Position numbers and translations under genes: made by a program. Source: Mantamonas sphyraenae (lineage: Eukaryota > CRuMs > Mantamonadidae). Taken from it: a DNA stretch of 64,000 nt. The notes below the pieces were generated by a model. The model did no database searches and was not told the origin of the DNA. It saw nothing but the letters and a program-made list of their open reading frames with translations. Positions 55,857 to 64,000 of the stretch are shown in pieces (position 1 is the first letter of the stretch; each line of letters begins with the position of its first letter). Location of the stretch: the NCBI GenBank assembly GCA_026936335.1, contig JAPMXV010000037.1:62001-126000 (forward strand), written 5' to 3'.

Positions 55857-58800
55857 TCACCACACACAGTCATCGACGCCAACACGGGCCAGGAATCCAT
55901 CGACCTGGTCCTGCAGATGCTTGAGCACATTGCTTGGCTGCTGCTCGCTTTCTGTGATGGCCACGGCCAGGGAAAGGGTCCCTGAGGCTGTTTGGCCATC
56001 TGCAGGCGCATAGCGCACCACCGCAGCATGGTCAGCCTTGGCCAGCCGCATGTAGTCCAACGTGACGTGCTCCAGGGATTGCAAAGTGTACCCACCGATG
56101 GTGGTGAGGGTGTTGCACAGTCTGTGGAACGTGCACCACGGCAGGTCGATGGACGTGGAGCAGCGTGCCACGCAGTCGCCGTCGTCGGCGTCGCCTTCCA
56201 AGGGCATGCCCATGCAGGGCAGCACGACCATGGCATCCATGGCCACAGCACACTCCATGCCAAACAGCAGGTCTGTGACCATTGTGTCGGGACACTCCAC
56301 CAGCTGGCCGCTGTACTCGTGCACCAGATCTGCAAGCGAGCTGTCGGTCACCATCAGGCCTCCCACACGCGGCGTCGAACTCAACCGGGCCTCCTCAAAC
56401 ACATCCTCGTGATGCATGACACTGGTGAGCACCAGACGACTGTAGGCAGGCTCCATCACCACGTTGATCATGTCCGGGTGGGCTTCGCCCAACAGTCGCA
56501 CAGCCCCGTAATCCTCCAACAGACGCATGGCAAACATGAGCCTGCCTTCGTCCTCCTCGTCCATCATGCGCGCCAGTTCCGAGAATGCCTGCACAGGGGC
56601 AGCATTGTCTTGCAGCGCTGCGTGTGCCTCGTCATGAATGAACTCCAGCAGATTGAGTGCGTAGCGAGGCACAGGCATGCGATTGTGCTCCTCGCTGATC
56701 AGTGCGTCCACACGAGTGCGCAGAGCCTTTGCATCAGCACTCTCAAGCAGCAGCACGTCCTGCACATTCATGTCTGCAAACTCGGCCTGCACAGCGCCCA
56801 ACACACTCTCCACGTTCGGTGTCCACTTCTTGACCACGTCCACATGTGTCAAAGCCACCACAATGGGTGCAGTCCAGCGACGGTATGTGCGCACGCCTCG
56901 CAGCGTACAGCGGATGGCAGTCAATGCCGCCTGCATGGTCGGATCCTGTTCGTGCAGCCGTGCGACCAGCACAATGGCTCCTCTTGCACGTGGCAAGCTG
57001 TCCATCACCAAAGGTTGCTGTTCCACATACGCAGCACACTCTACAGCCTGCACCTGCACACGAGATCCGTGCTCCGCCTTGATCTCGTACACGGTCCCCT
57101 CCTCCACGCCGTCCACCACATGAGACTCCTTGGCAAAGGCCGCGTACTGTTTCGACTTGCCCATTTTCCCAATGAATGACCCTGCCAGGCCACCGTGCCA
57201 CTCGTGTTCCAGCGACGTGCGCAGATGCGAGGTGCCCACCTGTCGTGAACAACCCAGCAGCACCACACGGAACACAGGCCATACATCGGTGTCGCCCTGG
57301 GACAGTTCGTTCAGATAGCGCAACACATCGTCGGTTTGTGCCTCGGCGTTGCCCTCGTTGCGCCTCACCACGTGCTGCGGCGGCTGCACGAGGTTTGTGC
57401 AGCCGTCCAAGCGCAGCACACGCAGCTGCTTGGCCACTTTGCGGCTGACACTCTTGGGCACAACCGAAAGAGGGTTGTGCGATAGGTCCACTTCGGTGAG
57501 ACTGCCAAGCGTGAGCAGACGCAGCGGAAAGTGGTCGACTTGGTTGTGGGCCAAGGACACACGCACAGGAGGACCATGGTGCTGTTTCAGCTGTGTGGTG
57601 GACATCGAATCCACGCGAATGGAGTTGAACGACAGGTCCGCCTCTTCAAGGGCGGCCAAGTCGCACAGGTGTTCGGGCAAGTCCGTGAGTTGGTTGTGGG
57701 ATGCATCCAACACACGCAGCGGCTGCTCAGCTGCAATCACCAACTCGTGCAGCGCATTGTTGCTGCACATGCACACTTCCAGATTGAGCAGAGTCGAAAC
57801 GTTGAGGCTGGCAATGGCATTGTGGCGCACATCCAGCTGGGTCAGCATGCGCATCGACGACACACTCAGGTGGCTGATGCGGTTGTGCGACAGCAACAGC
57901 TCCATCACCCCACTGTCCTCCACACATCGCACACTCTCGATGGCATTGTGGCATGCGTCGACATGTGTGAGCGCGCGCGCCCCGCTGAGATCAATCCCCT
58001 GCAGATTGTTGTGGGAAGCCTGCAGAACCGCCAGCTGGTCGCCCAGCGGATGCAGGCTGTGCAGTTGGTTTTCTTGGCACTCCAGATGCGTAAGCTGGCC
58101 CAACTGCGCCATGGGCAGCTCCTCCAGTGCATTGCGGTTGCACTTGAGGGTGCTCAGAGATGTGTGCGCACGTGTGCACCGCAATTCTTCCACTTGGTTG
58201 TCGCTCACGTCCAACAGACTCACGTTGCTGCCACCACACTCGTCCAGGCGCTTCAATTTGTTGCCGGCGAGCAGGATTGCGCGCAGCGTGTCGTCGGCCT
58301 CGCGCACGTCCAGCTCCTCCAAGCCACACGACTCTGCCACCAGCCGCTCCAGCGCAGGCATTTTCAGCACCAACGAGGGTGCATACGATGTGTGCCTGCT
58401 GATGTCCAACAGTTGGATGGTCTGGCTACGCACGATGGCCTTCAGAAACCACTCGGGTTGGTTGCCCATGAGACGCATCTCTTGCAAGGAGTACATGAGC
58501 CACTCCTTCAAAGCATCCTGTGTGTCGCTGCTCGTCACCAGGTCGATGGGTGTGTGGCCCTCCTTGTTGCGCGTGAAAAGCAGTGGCGGTGCGTTTCGGT
58601 GCTCTAGAAGAAGTTGCAGCACTTGGGTGTCGTCCACCTTGCTGGCCAGATGCAACGCCGTGTCTCCGTCGTGGTCTCGATGCCCAATGTGTGCCACACA
58701 CCGGTGTTGGCGCAGCAAGGCCAGCACCATGTCCCGTTGTTGCAACGCAACGCTGATGTGCAGCGGCAGCATGCCATGGCCGTTCTCCTGCTCCAGCACA

Positions 58801-59315
58801 CGCGAGTCTTCCTCACACAGCCATTCCAGCGCGTCCACGTGGCCCCGGGCCGCACACAGGTGCACCGGCCCGTTGCCCTGGTCGTCTTTGGTCGTCTCCC
58901 AATCGATCCCTCTCCCCAGATGCCTCGCCTCCTCTACGTCCACCAGCAGCGCCTCCAGAAGCACCGAACGCCCGTACACGTTAAGTTCGTCCGTCAGCAA
59001 CGCATCGGTGTCACCGACATGCGACCCCACCAGCACCTGGAGGGTTTCCCACTGGCCCGCCGCTGCGGCAAGATGCAGTGGTGTGCATCCAAACGCGTCT
59101 TTGCCCTCCAACAGGGCATTGAAGTGAGCTGCAAGCATGGCTGCTACCTGCGTATTACCCACCATGGCTACCAAGTGCAGCACGTTGCGTTCATGGCTGA
59201 ATCGAGTCTGTAGCACCTGTGCACGAGTGATCACTCGTTTGTCCAGCCTCTTTTCCCACGCACTCACGGCCACGTGTGCATCCAAGCACATTTGTGCCAA
59301 TGCGTTTACCTCCAT
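55857..59315 (-). CDS. Ankyrin-LRR-Roc-like (ROCO-type) protein with degenerate P-loop
   Basis: Intronless, 1152 aa. Residues about 45-290 are ankyrin repeats (GCTPLHLAAAAGQWETLQVL, GNGPVHLCAARGHVDALEWL, GDTALHLASKVDDTQVLQLL). Residues about 320-640 are leucine-rich repeats (LRAILLAGNKLKRLDE, LLLSHNRISHLSVS, LRVLDASHNQLTDLPEHL). From about 680 comes a GTPase-like region: VVLLGCSRQVGTSHL sits where the P-loop should be, and VVALTHVDVV at about 815 matches the Roc-type G4 motif THxD. The P-loop Lys is missing, so nucleotide binding is doubtful. The last 300 residues would be COR-like. No kinase domain follows. The order Ank-LRR-Roc-COR is that of LRRK-type ROCO proteins. Function unknown. Confidence 0.75.
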   Translation of the reverse strand: MEVNALAQMCLDAHVAVSAWEKRLDKRVITRAQVLQTRFSHERNVLHLVAMVGNTQVAAMLAAHFNALLEGKDAFGCTPLHLAAAAGQWETLQVLVGSHVGDTDALLTDELNVYGRSVLLEALLVDVEEARHLGRGIDWETTKDDQGNGPVHLCAARGHVDALEWLCEEDSRVLEQENGHGMLPLHISVALQQRDMVLALLRQHRCVAHIGHRDHDGDTALHLASKVDDTQVLQLLLEHRNAPPLLFTRNKEGHTPIDLVTSSDTQDALKEWLMYSLQEMRLMGNQPEWFLKAIVRSQTIQLLDISRHTSYAPSLVLKMPALERLVAESCGLEELDVREADDTLRAILLAGNKLKRLDECGGSNVSLLDVSDNQVEELRCTRAHTSLSTLKCNRNALEELPMAQLGQLTHLECQENQLHSLHPLGDQLAVLQASHNNLQGIDLSGARALTHVDACHNAIESVRCVEDSGVMELLLSHNRISHLSVSSMRMLTQLDVRHNAIASLNVSTLLNLEVCMCSNNALHELVIAAEQPLRVLDASHNQLTDLPEHLCDLAALEEADLSFNSIRVDSMSTTQLKQHHGPPVRVSLAHNQVDHFPLRLLTLGSLTEVDLSHNPLSVVPKSVSRKVAKQLRVLRLDGCTNLVQPPQHVVRRNEGNAEAQTDDVLRYLNELSQGDTDVWPVFRVVLLGCSRQVGTSHLRTSLEHEWHGGLAGSFIGKMGKSKQYAAFAKESHVVDGVEEGTVYEIKAEHGSRVQVQAVECAAYVEQQPLVMDSLPRARGAIVLVARLHEQDPTMQAALTAIRCTLRGVRTYRRWTAPIVVALTHVDVVKKWTPNVESVLGAVQAEFADMNVQDVLLLESADAKALRTRVDALISEEHNRMPVPRYALNLLEFIHDEAHAALQDNAAPVQAFSELARMMDEEDEGRLMFAMRLLEDYGAVRLLGEAHPDMINVVMEPAYSRLVLTSVMHHEDVFEEARLSSTPRVGGLMVTDSSLADLVHEYSGQLVECPDTMVTDLLFGMECAVAMDAMVVLPCMGMPLEGDADDGDCVARCSTSIDLPWCTFHRLCNTLTTIGGYTLQSLEHVTLDYMRLAKADHAAVVRYAPADGQTASGTLSLAVAITESEQQPSNVLKHLQDQVDGFLARVGVDDCVW

Positions 59316-59319
59316 TGTG

Positions 59320-59440
59320 TGTGTGTATGTGTGTGGATGCGGGTGTGACGTGAGGACGATTCACTGGTTCGATTGTCCCACAGTTCGCACGACACCCATC
59401 ACTCGCTCCGAATCGTCCCATGCTTTCAACTTGAGTTCCC
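59320..59440 (-). repeat. Duplicated 3' end of the CENP-L-like gene (fragment)
   Basis: About 100 nt are nearly identical to 60632-60740, covering the last 16 codons of the CENP-L-like gene (ERVMGVVRTVGQSNQ and stop) plus its 3' flank with a CA-rich tract. Weaker similarity continues upstream (WELKLKAWDD against GELKFKEVDD). The fragment lies between the ROCO-type gene and the membrane-protein gene, in frame with the latter but after its stop codon. Confidence 0.85.
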
Positions 59441-59468
59441 AGTCCTCCCCCATCAGCTTCCCGCCTTC

Positions 59469-60380
59469 TCAGCTGACGATCTTTGGAATGCTCAACAAGG
59501 CCTGGCCCTGTTCCGTGGTGGCCAACCTGATCAACACCAGGAGGACGGACACCACTGTCGATGCCACTTTGACCAAGTTATTCCAATGCAACGGCGACCC
59601 CGCCAGTTTCATCCTCAGCGAGCTGCTGGAAATCAGATGGTGCAGATTCGTTCGCTCCTGCAGAGTCCATTTGCTTGCGATTCGATGCGTCGCCAAACGA
59701 TTCACATTTGTCCTCAGCTTCCCATTGCTTCGACAAATTGCCACCACTGTAGGGCCTGCAAACAACGCCCTGGTGAAAAAGGTCACCCACAGCAGGATCG
59801 ATGTCCCGCCAAACGTGAACAGGTTGGCAAAGAAGCAAACACCTGCCAGAAAGATGTTGCTGCAAACAAACACCGTGGCGTACGTGTTTACCTTGTGCAG
59901 TGACTCGAGAGAATCGCTGATGGACGCCACCTCGTGCATGACCTCCTCGACGGACAGCTCCACATGGAGCAGGCGATCAGCGAGCTCATCGATGCTCTTC
60001 AGGTACATCTGGATGGCAGTGACCACCATGGGTGATGTCGCTGACATCCCTGTGGCCACATGGACTACCCATCCCAATGTGCTGACCCCAAGCATCACCC
60101 ATCGATCGAGGCCGAACTGATCCCCGGTCCACGTCGACACAGCCTGCAGTGCGCCCAACCCCACATTGATCAACGTCACCACAATCCCATTGATAGTGTC
60201 TTGGCGATAAACGTGTGCGACATGTGCCCTGACTTTGTCCACGTCGTGAGTGAAAATGACGGGTGTTTTGAAGTCGAAAAGAACGCGGGAAAGAGCCGTT
60301 GTCTCCACCAGCTGGGACGCTGCAATCACCAGCGCCGCCCAGTCAATGAGAAAGAACCAGAACCAGCAGTAAACTAGCAT
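59469..60380 (-). CDS. Multi-pass membrane protein, unrecognised
   Basis: 303 aa. Hydrophobic segments: residues 1-22 (LVYCWFWFFLIDWAALVIAA), 65-85 (GIVVTLINVGLGALQAV), 93-120 (WVMLGVSTLGWVVHVATGM), about 175-225 (YATVFVCSNIFLAGVCFFAN, LLWVTFFTRALFAGPTVVAI) and 277-293 (VASTVVSVLLVLIRLA). A charged helical stretch (LHVELSVEEVMHEVASISDS) lies in the middle. The N-terminus begins directly in a membrane segment and an upstream exon within 60381-60600 is possible. An in-frame stretch after the stop encodes a copy of the CENP-L C-terminus (see findings). I do not recognise the family. Confidence 0.65.
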   Translation of the reverse strand: MLVYCWFWFFLIDWAALVIAASQLVETTALSRVLFDFKTPVIFTHDVDKVRAHVAHVYRQDTINGIVVTLINVGLGALQAVSTWTGDQFGLDRWVMLGVSTLGWVVHVATGMSATSPMVVTAIQMYLKSIDELADRLLHVELSVEEVMHEVASISDSLESLHKVNTYATVFVCSNIFLAGVCFFANLFTFGGTSILLWVTFFTRALFAGPTVVAICRSNGKLRTNVNRLATHRIASKWTLQERTNLHHLISSSSLRMKLAGSPLHWNNLVKVASTVVSVLLVLIRLATTEQGQALLSIPKIVS

Positions 60381-60675
60381 GCCAGCGCAGTGAAAGAACA
60401 GGTAGGGGGCAGGAGTGTCAACGCGCCCAATCGCTCAAGGCGCACGAGGACAGTTGGCGGCCACAGCTCGACCAGCGGCACGGTGACCAGCTGACCCACC
60501 TCCGAAGCCGCAGAGACCTCCACTATTGCGTCCTCAACCTTGCCTGTGCGCTTTTTGATGCCGCTGTTCATTTGTTGGATGACCGTGGGCCAACGGACAA
60601 ATTTTGCGTTTGCCTCATTGTGTGTGTGTGTGTGTGTGTGTATGTGTGTGGATGCAGGTGTGACGTGAGGACGAT
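60381..60675. other. Gap between membrane-protein gene and CENP-L-like gene
   Basis: A 295-nt stretch. A minus-strand open frame (about 60570-60374, MNSGIKKRTGKVEDAIVEVS) could be a missed first exon of the downstream membrane protein, but no in-phase splice pair is obvious. The part next to the CENP-L-like stop is a (TG)n tract (60618-60650) that belongs to the duplicated 3' segment. Confidence 0.4.
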
Positions 60676-61944
60676 TCACTGGTTCGATTGTCCCACAGTT
60701 CGCACGACACCCATCACTCGCTCCAAATCGTCCACTTCCTTGAACTTGAGCTCCCCCTTGCTGTTGGCCCACGCCCAATGGCTGCGCAGACCGTTCAGTA
60801 CGAGCTTGCTCAGGTCCAAATGCGTCCACCTGGCAACCTGCTGGCTCAGAGCCGCCATGACCTCCGCGGCTATCTCCTCCTCGCTCCATCGCTCCTCGCC
60901 CATCGCAACCAGCACGCGTGCGTGCAACCTTTTGACATTGCTCACAGGCACGCGAATGGTCACACTGTCGATGTGTTTCACAGATTCCGGAGGCGCAAAG
61001 TGCAGTTCCAGCGCGTCGGCGTCCCCAGCGCGAGCGGCCGCATCCAGAGCCCAGGCGCAGCTCAGCGCAAACAGTTTCCACGAGGGCACCCTCAGCCTGT
61101 TGATCATTACGTCAAAGCTGCTGGCCAGCCACTTGGTCAGAATGGAGCCCATCCATGCCGCACCGTGCACAAGTAGCACCGGCGATTCGCTGTCATGTGC
61201 TTCCAGCAGCACAGCATGCAGCGTCGAGTAGCTTGTGAACAGCTTCTCATCCTCACCCATCTCCTCTGCGTTCTCGTTTCCGTTTTCCTGTTCCTGCAAC
61301 GACGCTCGCGCCTTGACCTGTTGCGACGCCTTGGCAACTCGTGTGCACCTCACCACGAGGACAAACGACACGTTGGTCTCCACCTCGGTGTCCTCTATGC
61401 TAACCCCACGCCTGGCTGCCACCCTCTTCCTGCGCTTGCCCTCCTCCCTGCTCTCCATGGCCATTGTCTTGACTTCGCACCGGTGAAGCGTGCGCAACAT
61501 CGCCTTTGCCTCGCCCACCTTGGTTCGCGGCAGCTCCGCACGCACATACTCCTCCAACTGCCGTGTGTATGTCGCAATGCTCTCTGAGCTCTTGTCCAGC
61601 CCATGCACCGTGCCCATGCTGTAGCTCTTCCACACCTTGCCGCGCAGGTCTGTGTGCAAAAGCGAGTGAGCGCGTGTTGGCGCCAAAATCCCACACGTCA
61701 CCCGTTGTGACCAGCCATGCACCCTGCACACACCCATATGCACACACGTACCTTTTGTGTCACTCATCACCTTGACTGCACCTCCGTTGTGTCGTGTGTC
61801 CAACACCCGTTGACGCTTCAGCGCTTGCAGCGACTCGTGATCTTCCCCCTGCAGCTCCAGCTGCTCCTGCTCCTCGTCCTGCAGCTCCTGCAGCGTTTCC
61901 ATGTAATTTCGCTTTGACGAAGGAAAGTATGCGCCCGTTGTCAT
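60676..61944 (-). CDS. CENPL: CENP-L-like kinetochore protein
   Basis: CENP-L pairs with CENP-N in the inner-kinetochore network (CCAN) that reads the CENP-A nucleosome. Exons 61752-61944 and 60676-61649 give 388 aa. Seen in order: GLDKSSESIATYTRQLEEYV, which aligns with the LKEYSRQLSAFI segment of animal CENP-L; a charged insert; SILTKWLASSFDVMINRL followed by WKLFALSCAWALDAA (animal: GTWFQKTFDCYFSPL then NLSWMAAMWTA); LELHFAPPESVKHIDSVTI (VPCSPQSLDISFAI); then WSEEEIAAEVMAALSQQV and LDLSKLVLNGL with KGELKF (animal HLSATRLVRV, DGKIKI). The block order and spacing agree throughout. Residues 1-60 are an unrelated Glu/Gln-rich head. Made from memory alignment; no search was run. Confidence 0.72.
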   Translation of the reverse strand: MTTGAYFPSSKRNYMETLQELQDEEQEQLELQGEDHESLQALKRQRVLDTRHNGGAVKVMSDTKGTCVHMGVCRVHGWSQRVTCGILAPTRAHSLLHTDLRGKVWKSYSMGTVHGLDKSSESIATYTRQLEEYVRAELPRTKVGEAKAMLRTLHRCEVKTMAMESREEGKRRKRVAARRGVSIEDTEVETNVSFVLVVRCTRVAKASQQVKARASLQEQENGNENAEEMGEDEKLFTSYSTLHAVLLEAHDSESPVLLVHGAAWMGSILTKWLASSFDVMINRLRVPSWKLFALSCAWALDAAARAGDADALELHFAPPESVKHIDSVTIRVPVSNVKRLHARVLVAMGEERWSEEEIAAEVMAALSQQVARWTHLDLSKLVLNGLRSHWAWANSKGELKFKEVDDLERVMGVVRTVGQSNQ

Positions 61945-62043
61945 TGGCCAGGGCTTCCTTCTTGTGTGTATGTGTGTGTGGGGGGGGACGAGGATGAGTT
62001 TGTGGGACGGACGCAGCGCGCCACCCTTCCCATTGAATCAAAC

Positions 62044-63999
62044 ATGTCCTCCAGCTCTCACTCGCAGCTGCAATCTCTGCTCAACGACGACGAGAGCCAG
62101 GCCGAGACGGTGGTGAACCAGCTCCTGGGTGACCAGGAGGCGCAGGCGTCTGCTGTGGACGACGAGAACGCCATCAGCAATTCCTCGCTCAGCACAAACA
62201 CACAGTCCACCGCCGAGGTGGGAATGTGCTGCGAGTGCGAAGACATGCCGTACGACGTGTACTGTGAACAGTGTGAGGACCACCTGTGCTCTGTCTGCTT
62301 TGCCTCTCTGCATAGGCGAGGCAAGCGTGCAGGACACACCCGCACGCAGCTCGACGTTTCTGCTCGCCAAAACGGCACAGGCGACGCTTCCTCGTCCTCG
62401 TCTTCCGCCAACGCATCCTCCAATGCCTCTTCTTCAGGCCATGCCATGGACGAAGAGCCTGTGTTTGCAGACGCCGAGGAGGAGGCCGAGTACAAACGGT
62501 TGCATTCTTCCACCGCTTCGCTCATCAAGAACCCGTCTCGGGGCACGTTTGACCTTGCGCTGAGCAGCGGCATGAAGTCGATCATCGAGGCAGGCACCAA
62601 CACCAACTTTGCGGAGCGTGTCAAGTACATTCCACTGCGCCTGACGATGCAGGAGCGCAAGGCGCTGAGGCTCCTGGAGGCGGCTGCCAATGTCTCGGAG
62701 TACACAGACAAGATCGACATCCAAGTGTACCGCAACAAGGGCAAGCGCATCCAGGCCCAGATCCTGGAGATGTGTGCCATCCTCAGTGGCCTCCTTGTGG
62801 CGGCCGACTACCGCCGCGGCCAGCGCCTGGTCAAGGACAAAGACTTTGCTGAGAACCAGGAGTTCTTCCAACAGATCTTTGAGGTGGGTCGTCGTCACAA
62901 GGTGATGAACCCGGAAAAGATGCGCACGGCGTATGGCAAGCTGATCTACCTCTTGATGGACTCACAAATTCCGGCCATCAGCGACGTGCTGGAGTTTTCG
63001 TTGGTCAAGCCACTGGTCACCGTGGGGGTGTTCTTCAAGGAGAATGGCCTGGAGGAGCTTTTGGAGGAGGAACAAATGCTGACGGTGGCGACGGCGGAAA
63101 TCAGTCCGCACGGCCGCTCTCGCAACGAGATCCGAGGGATGATCCGCAACAAGGAGGCTGCCATCGACGCCCTTGCGTACAAGTATGCGGGTGGTGACGT
63201 GGATGAGGAGCAGATCAAGCAGTGTCTGTACAGCATCAGCGACAACAACTCGTTCCTTGCTTTCAATCGCGATCCGCTGGAGCGCATGATTGCGCTGATG
63301 GAGAAATACTTTGATGCAAGCGACTACGAACAGGGCTACTCGTTGGCCATCAGTGCCGGGCGCGGTGGAGCTCGCCTGTCGCACTCGCACCAGCGACAGT
63401 ATGCGTACGTGTCGCAGTCGCTGCACCTTTGGCACGACATCCTGGATGACATGTTCAAGCTCTGGGTGCTGACTGAGGAGGACCTGTTGGACCCGGAGAA
63501 CAGGTACAGCCTGCGCAACACGGGCCAGGGCCTCAACCGAGTCCAGTATGCACCGCGCATCCACAACGCCATGCGCAAGATCCTGCACACGTGCCAGCAG
63601 CGCGTTGGCACGTGGGTGGGCAGCTCGGTCATCCATCTGGGCGATCACAACGTGCCCTCGGCCCTCATGTTCATCGACAAGTACACGCAGGTGTCGCGCA
63701 TTGTCAACCCGATTGTCAACGTCATCGAGGAGCTGGGCAAGATGTGCGACAAGGACGATCAGATCAACGAGTATGTGGAGAATGCGTTTGGAGGCGTCGA
63801 GGCTGCACGAAAGCTCATCCTGGCCGACTTTTTCCGCTACGGTTTCGACGGCAGTGGATCCGACAACTGGATGGACGCAGGCAGCTGCATCGATGGCCGC
63901 CTCACCTCGGCCTGGAACTGGTGTTCCAAGATCGACAAGAAGTCGTACTATCCGCTGTTCAAGCTGTGTGGTTTCCAAGGATTCGATGGCGATTGGTGA
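62044..63999 (+). CDS. UPF0652 (DUF2009) family protein with B-box zinc finger
   Basis: Intronless, 651 aa, stop TGA at the very end of the window. Residues about 60-105 are a B-box-like finger: CCECEDMPYDVYCEQCEDHL then CSVCFASLHRRGKRAGH. A Ser/Ala-rich linker follows. The rest is the UPF0652/DUF2009 domain, including FAERVKYIPLRLTMQERKAL, LEAAANVSEYTDKIDI, DFAENQEFFQQIFEVGRRHK, MNPEKMRTAYGKLIYLLMDS, WHDILDDMFKLWVLTEEDLL and FFRYGFDGSGSDNWMDAGSC. The family is widespread in plants, fungi and protists but has no established biochemical activity; an N-terminal B-box is common. Head-to-head with the CENP-L-like gene, 99 nt between starts. Confidence 0.88.
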   Translation: MSSSSHSQLQSLLNDDESQAETVVNQLLGDQEAQASAVDDENAISNSSLSTNTQSTAEVGMCCECEDMPYDVYCEQCEDHLCSVCFASLHRRGKRAGHTRTQLDVSARQNGTGDASSSSSSANASSNASSSGHAMDEEPVFADAEEEAEYKRLHSSTASLIKNPSRGTFDLALSSGMKSIIEAGTNTNFAERVKYIPLRLTMQERKALRLLEAAANVSEYTDKIDIQVYRNKGKRIQAQILEMCAILSGLLVAADYRRGQRLVKDKDFAENQEFFQQIFEVGRRHKVMNPEKMRTAYGKLIYLLMDSQIPAISDVLEFSLVKPLVTVGVFFKENGLEELLEEEQMLTVATAEISPHGRSRNEIRGMIRNKEAAIDALAYKYAGGDVDEEQIKQCLYSISDNNSFLAFNRDPLERMIALMEKYFDASDYEQGYSLAISAGRGGARLSHSHQRQYAYVSQSLHLWHDILDDMFKLWVLTEEDLLDPENRYSLRNTGQGLNRVQYAPRIHNAMRKILHTCQQRVGTWVGSSVIHLGDHNVPSALMFIDKYTQVSRIVNPIVNVIEELGKMCDKDDQINEYVENAFGGVEAARKLILADFFRYGFDGSGSDNWMDAGSCIDGRLTSAWNWCSKIDKKSYYPLFKLCGFQGFDGDW

Positions 64000-64000
64000 T

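Overview
This is nuclear DNA of a unicellular eukaryote with a compact, moderately GC-rich genome. Most genes are intronless or have a few short spliceosomal introns (about 70-300 nt, with GTRNGT-like donors and CAG or TAG acceptors). Neighbouring genes are usually separated by tens to a few hundred bases, and some coding regions overlap. The gene set is clearly eukaryotic: actin, cytosolic HSP70 ending in EEVD, APC6/CDC16, class-I-type HMG-CoA reductase, RalGAP-alpha, Golgi pH regulator, NUBP2, cysteine dioxygenase, ANKRD39. A stathmin-domain protein, a CENP-L-like kinetochore protein and a RalGAP-alpha suggest a relative of animals (unicellular opisthokont or holozoan). That placement is inference from gene content; I cannot name the species. 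No CRISPR array, insertion sequence, rRNA or tRNA was seen.

Layout. 1-927: no convincing gene. 0.9-10.7 kb: Golgi pH regulator; a small type I membrane protein; a GT4 glycosyltransferase; two convergent EF-hand genes; cysteine dioxygenase head-to-head with a PLAT-domain gene; ANKRD39 and a small basic gene whose stop overlaps the ANKRD39 start. 10.8-14.4 kb: two tandem actin genes encoding identical proteins on duplicated blocks of about 1.5 kb. 14.5-20 kb: PH-LRR protein, HSP70, stathmin-like protein. 20.1-25.4 kb: APC6/CDC16, F-box/WD40 protein, PRPP synthetase. 25.4-30.9 kb: RalGAP-alpha in seven exons. 31-35.6 kb: NUBP2 and a protein with two GT10 (fucosyltransferase) domains. 35.8-39.7 kb: tandem, mosaic-identical four-TM glycoprotein genes. 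39.8-49.1 kb: Na+/H+ exchanger head-to-head with a membrane-anchored WD40 protein, RCC1-repeat protein, HMG-CoA reductase. 49.2-55.8 kb: ZZ-finger protein; a very repetitive 101-residue-repeat gene whose frame is broken in a decayed ninth repeat; a small Ser-rich protein. 55.9-64 kb: ankyrin-LRR-Roc-like protein with a degenerate P-loop; a multi-pass membrane protein; CENP-L-like protein; B-box/UPF0652 protein.

There is no operon-like pathway. Shared organisation is regulatory at most: several head-to-head pairs share very short upstream regions (PRPP synthetase/RalGAP-alpha 62 bp, cysteine dioxygenase/PLAT 75 bp, exchanger/WD40 about 20 bp). Exon coordinates were derived by hand from frame continuity, splice-site consensus and family alignments from memory, so they need transcript confirmation.
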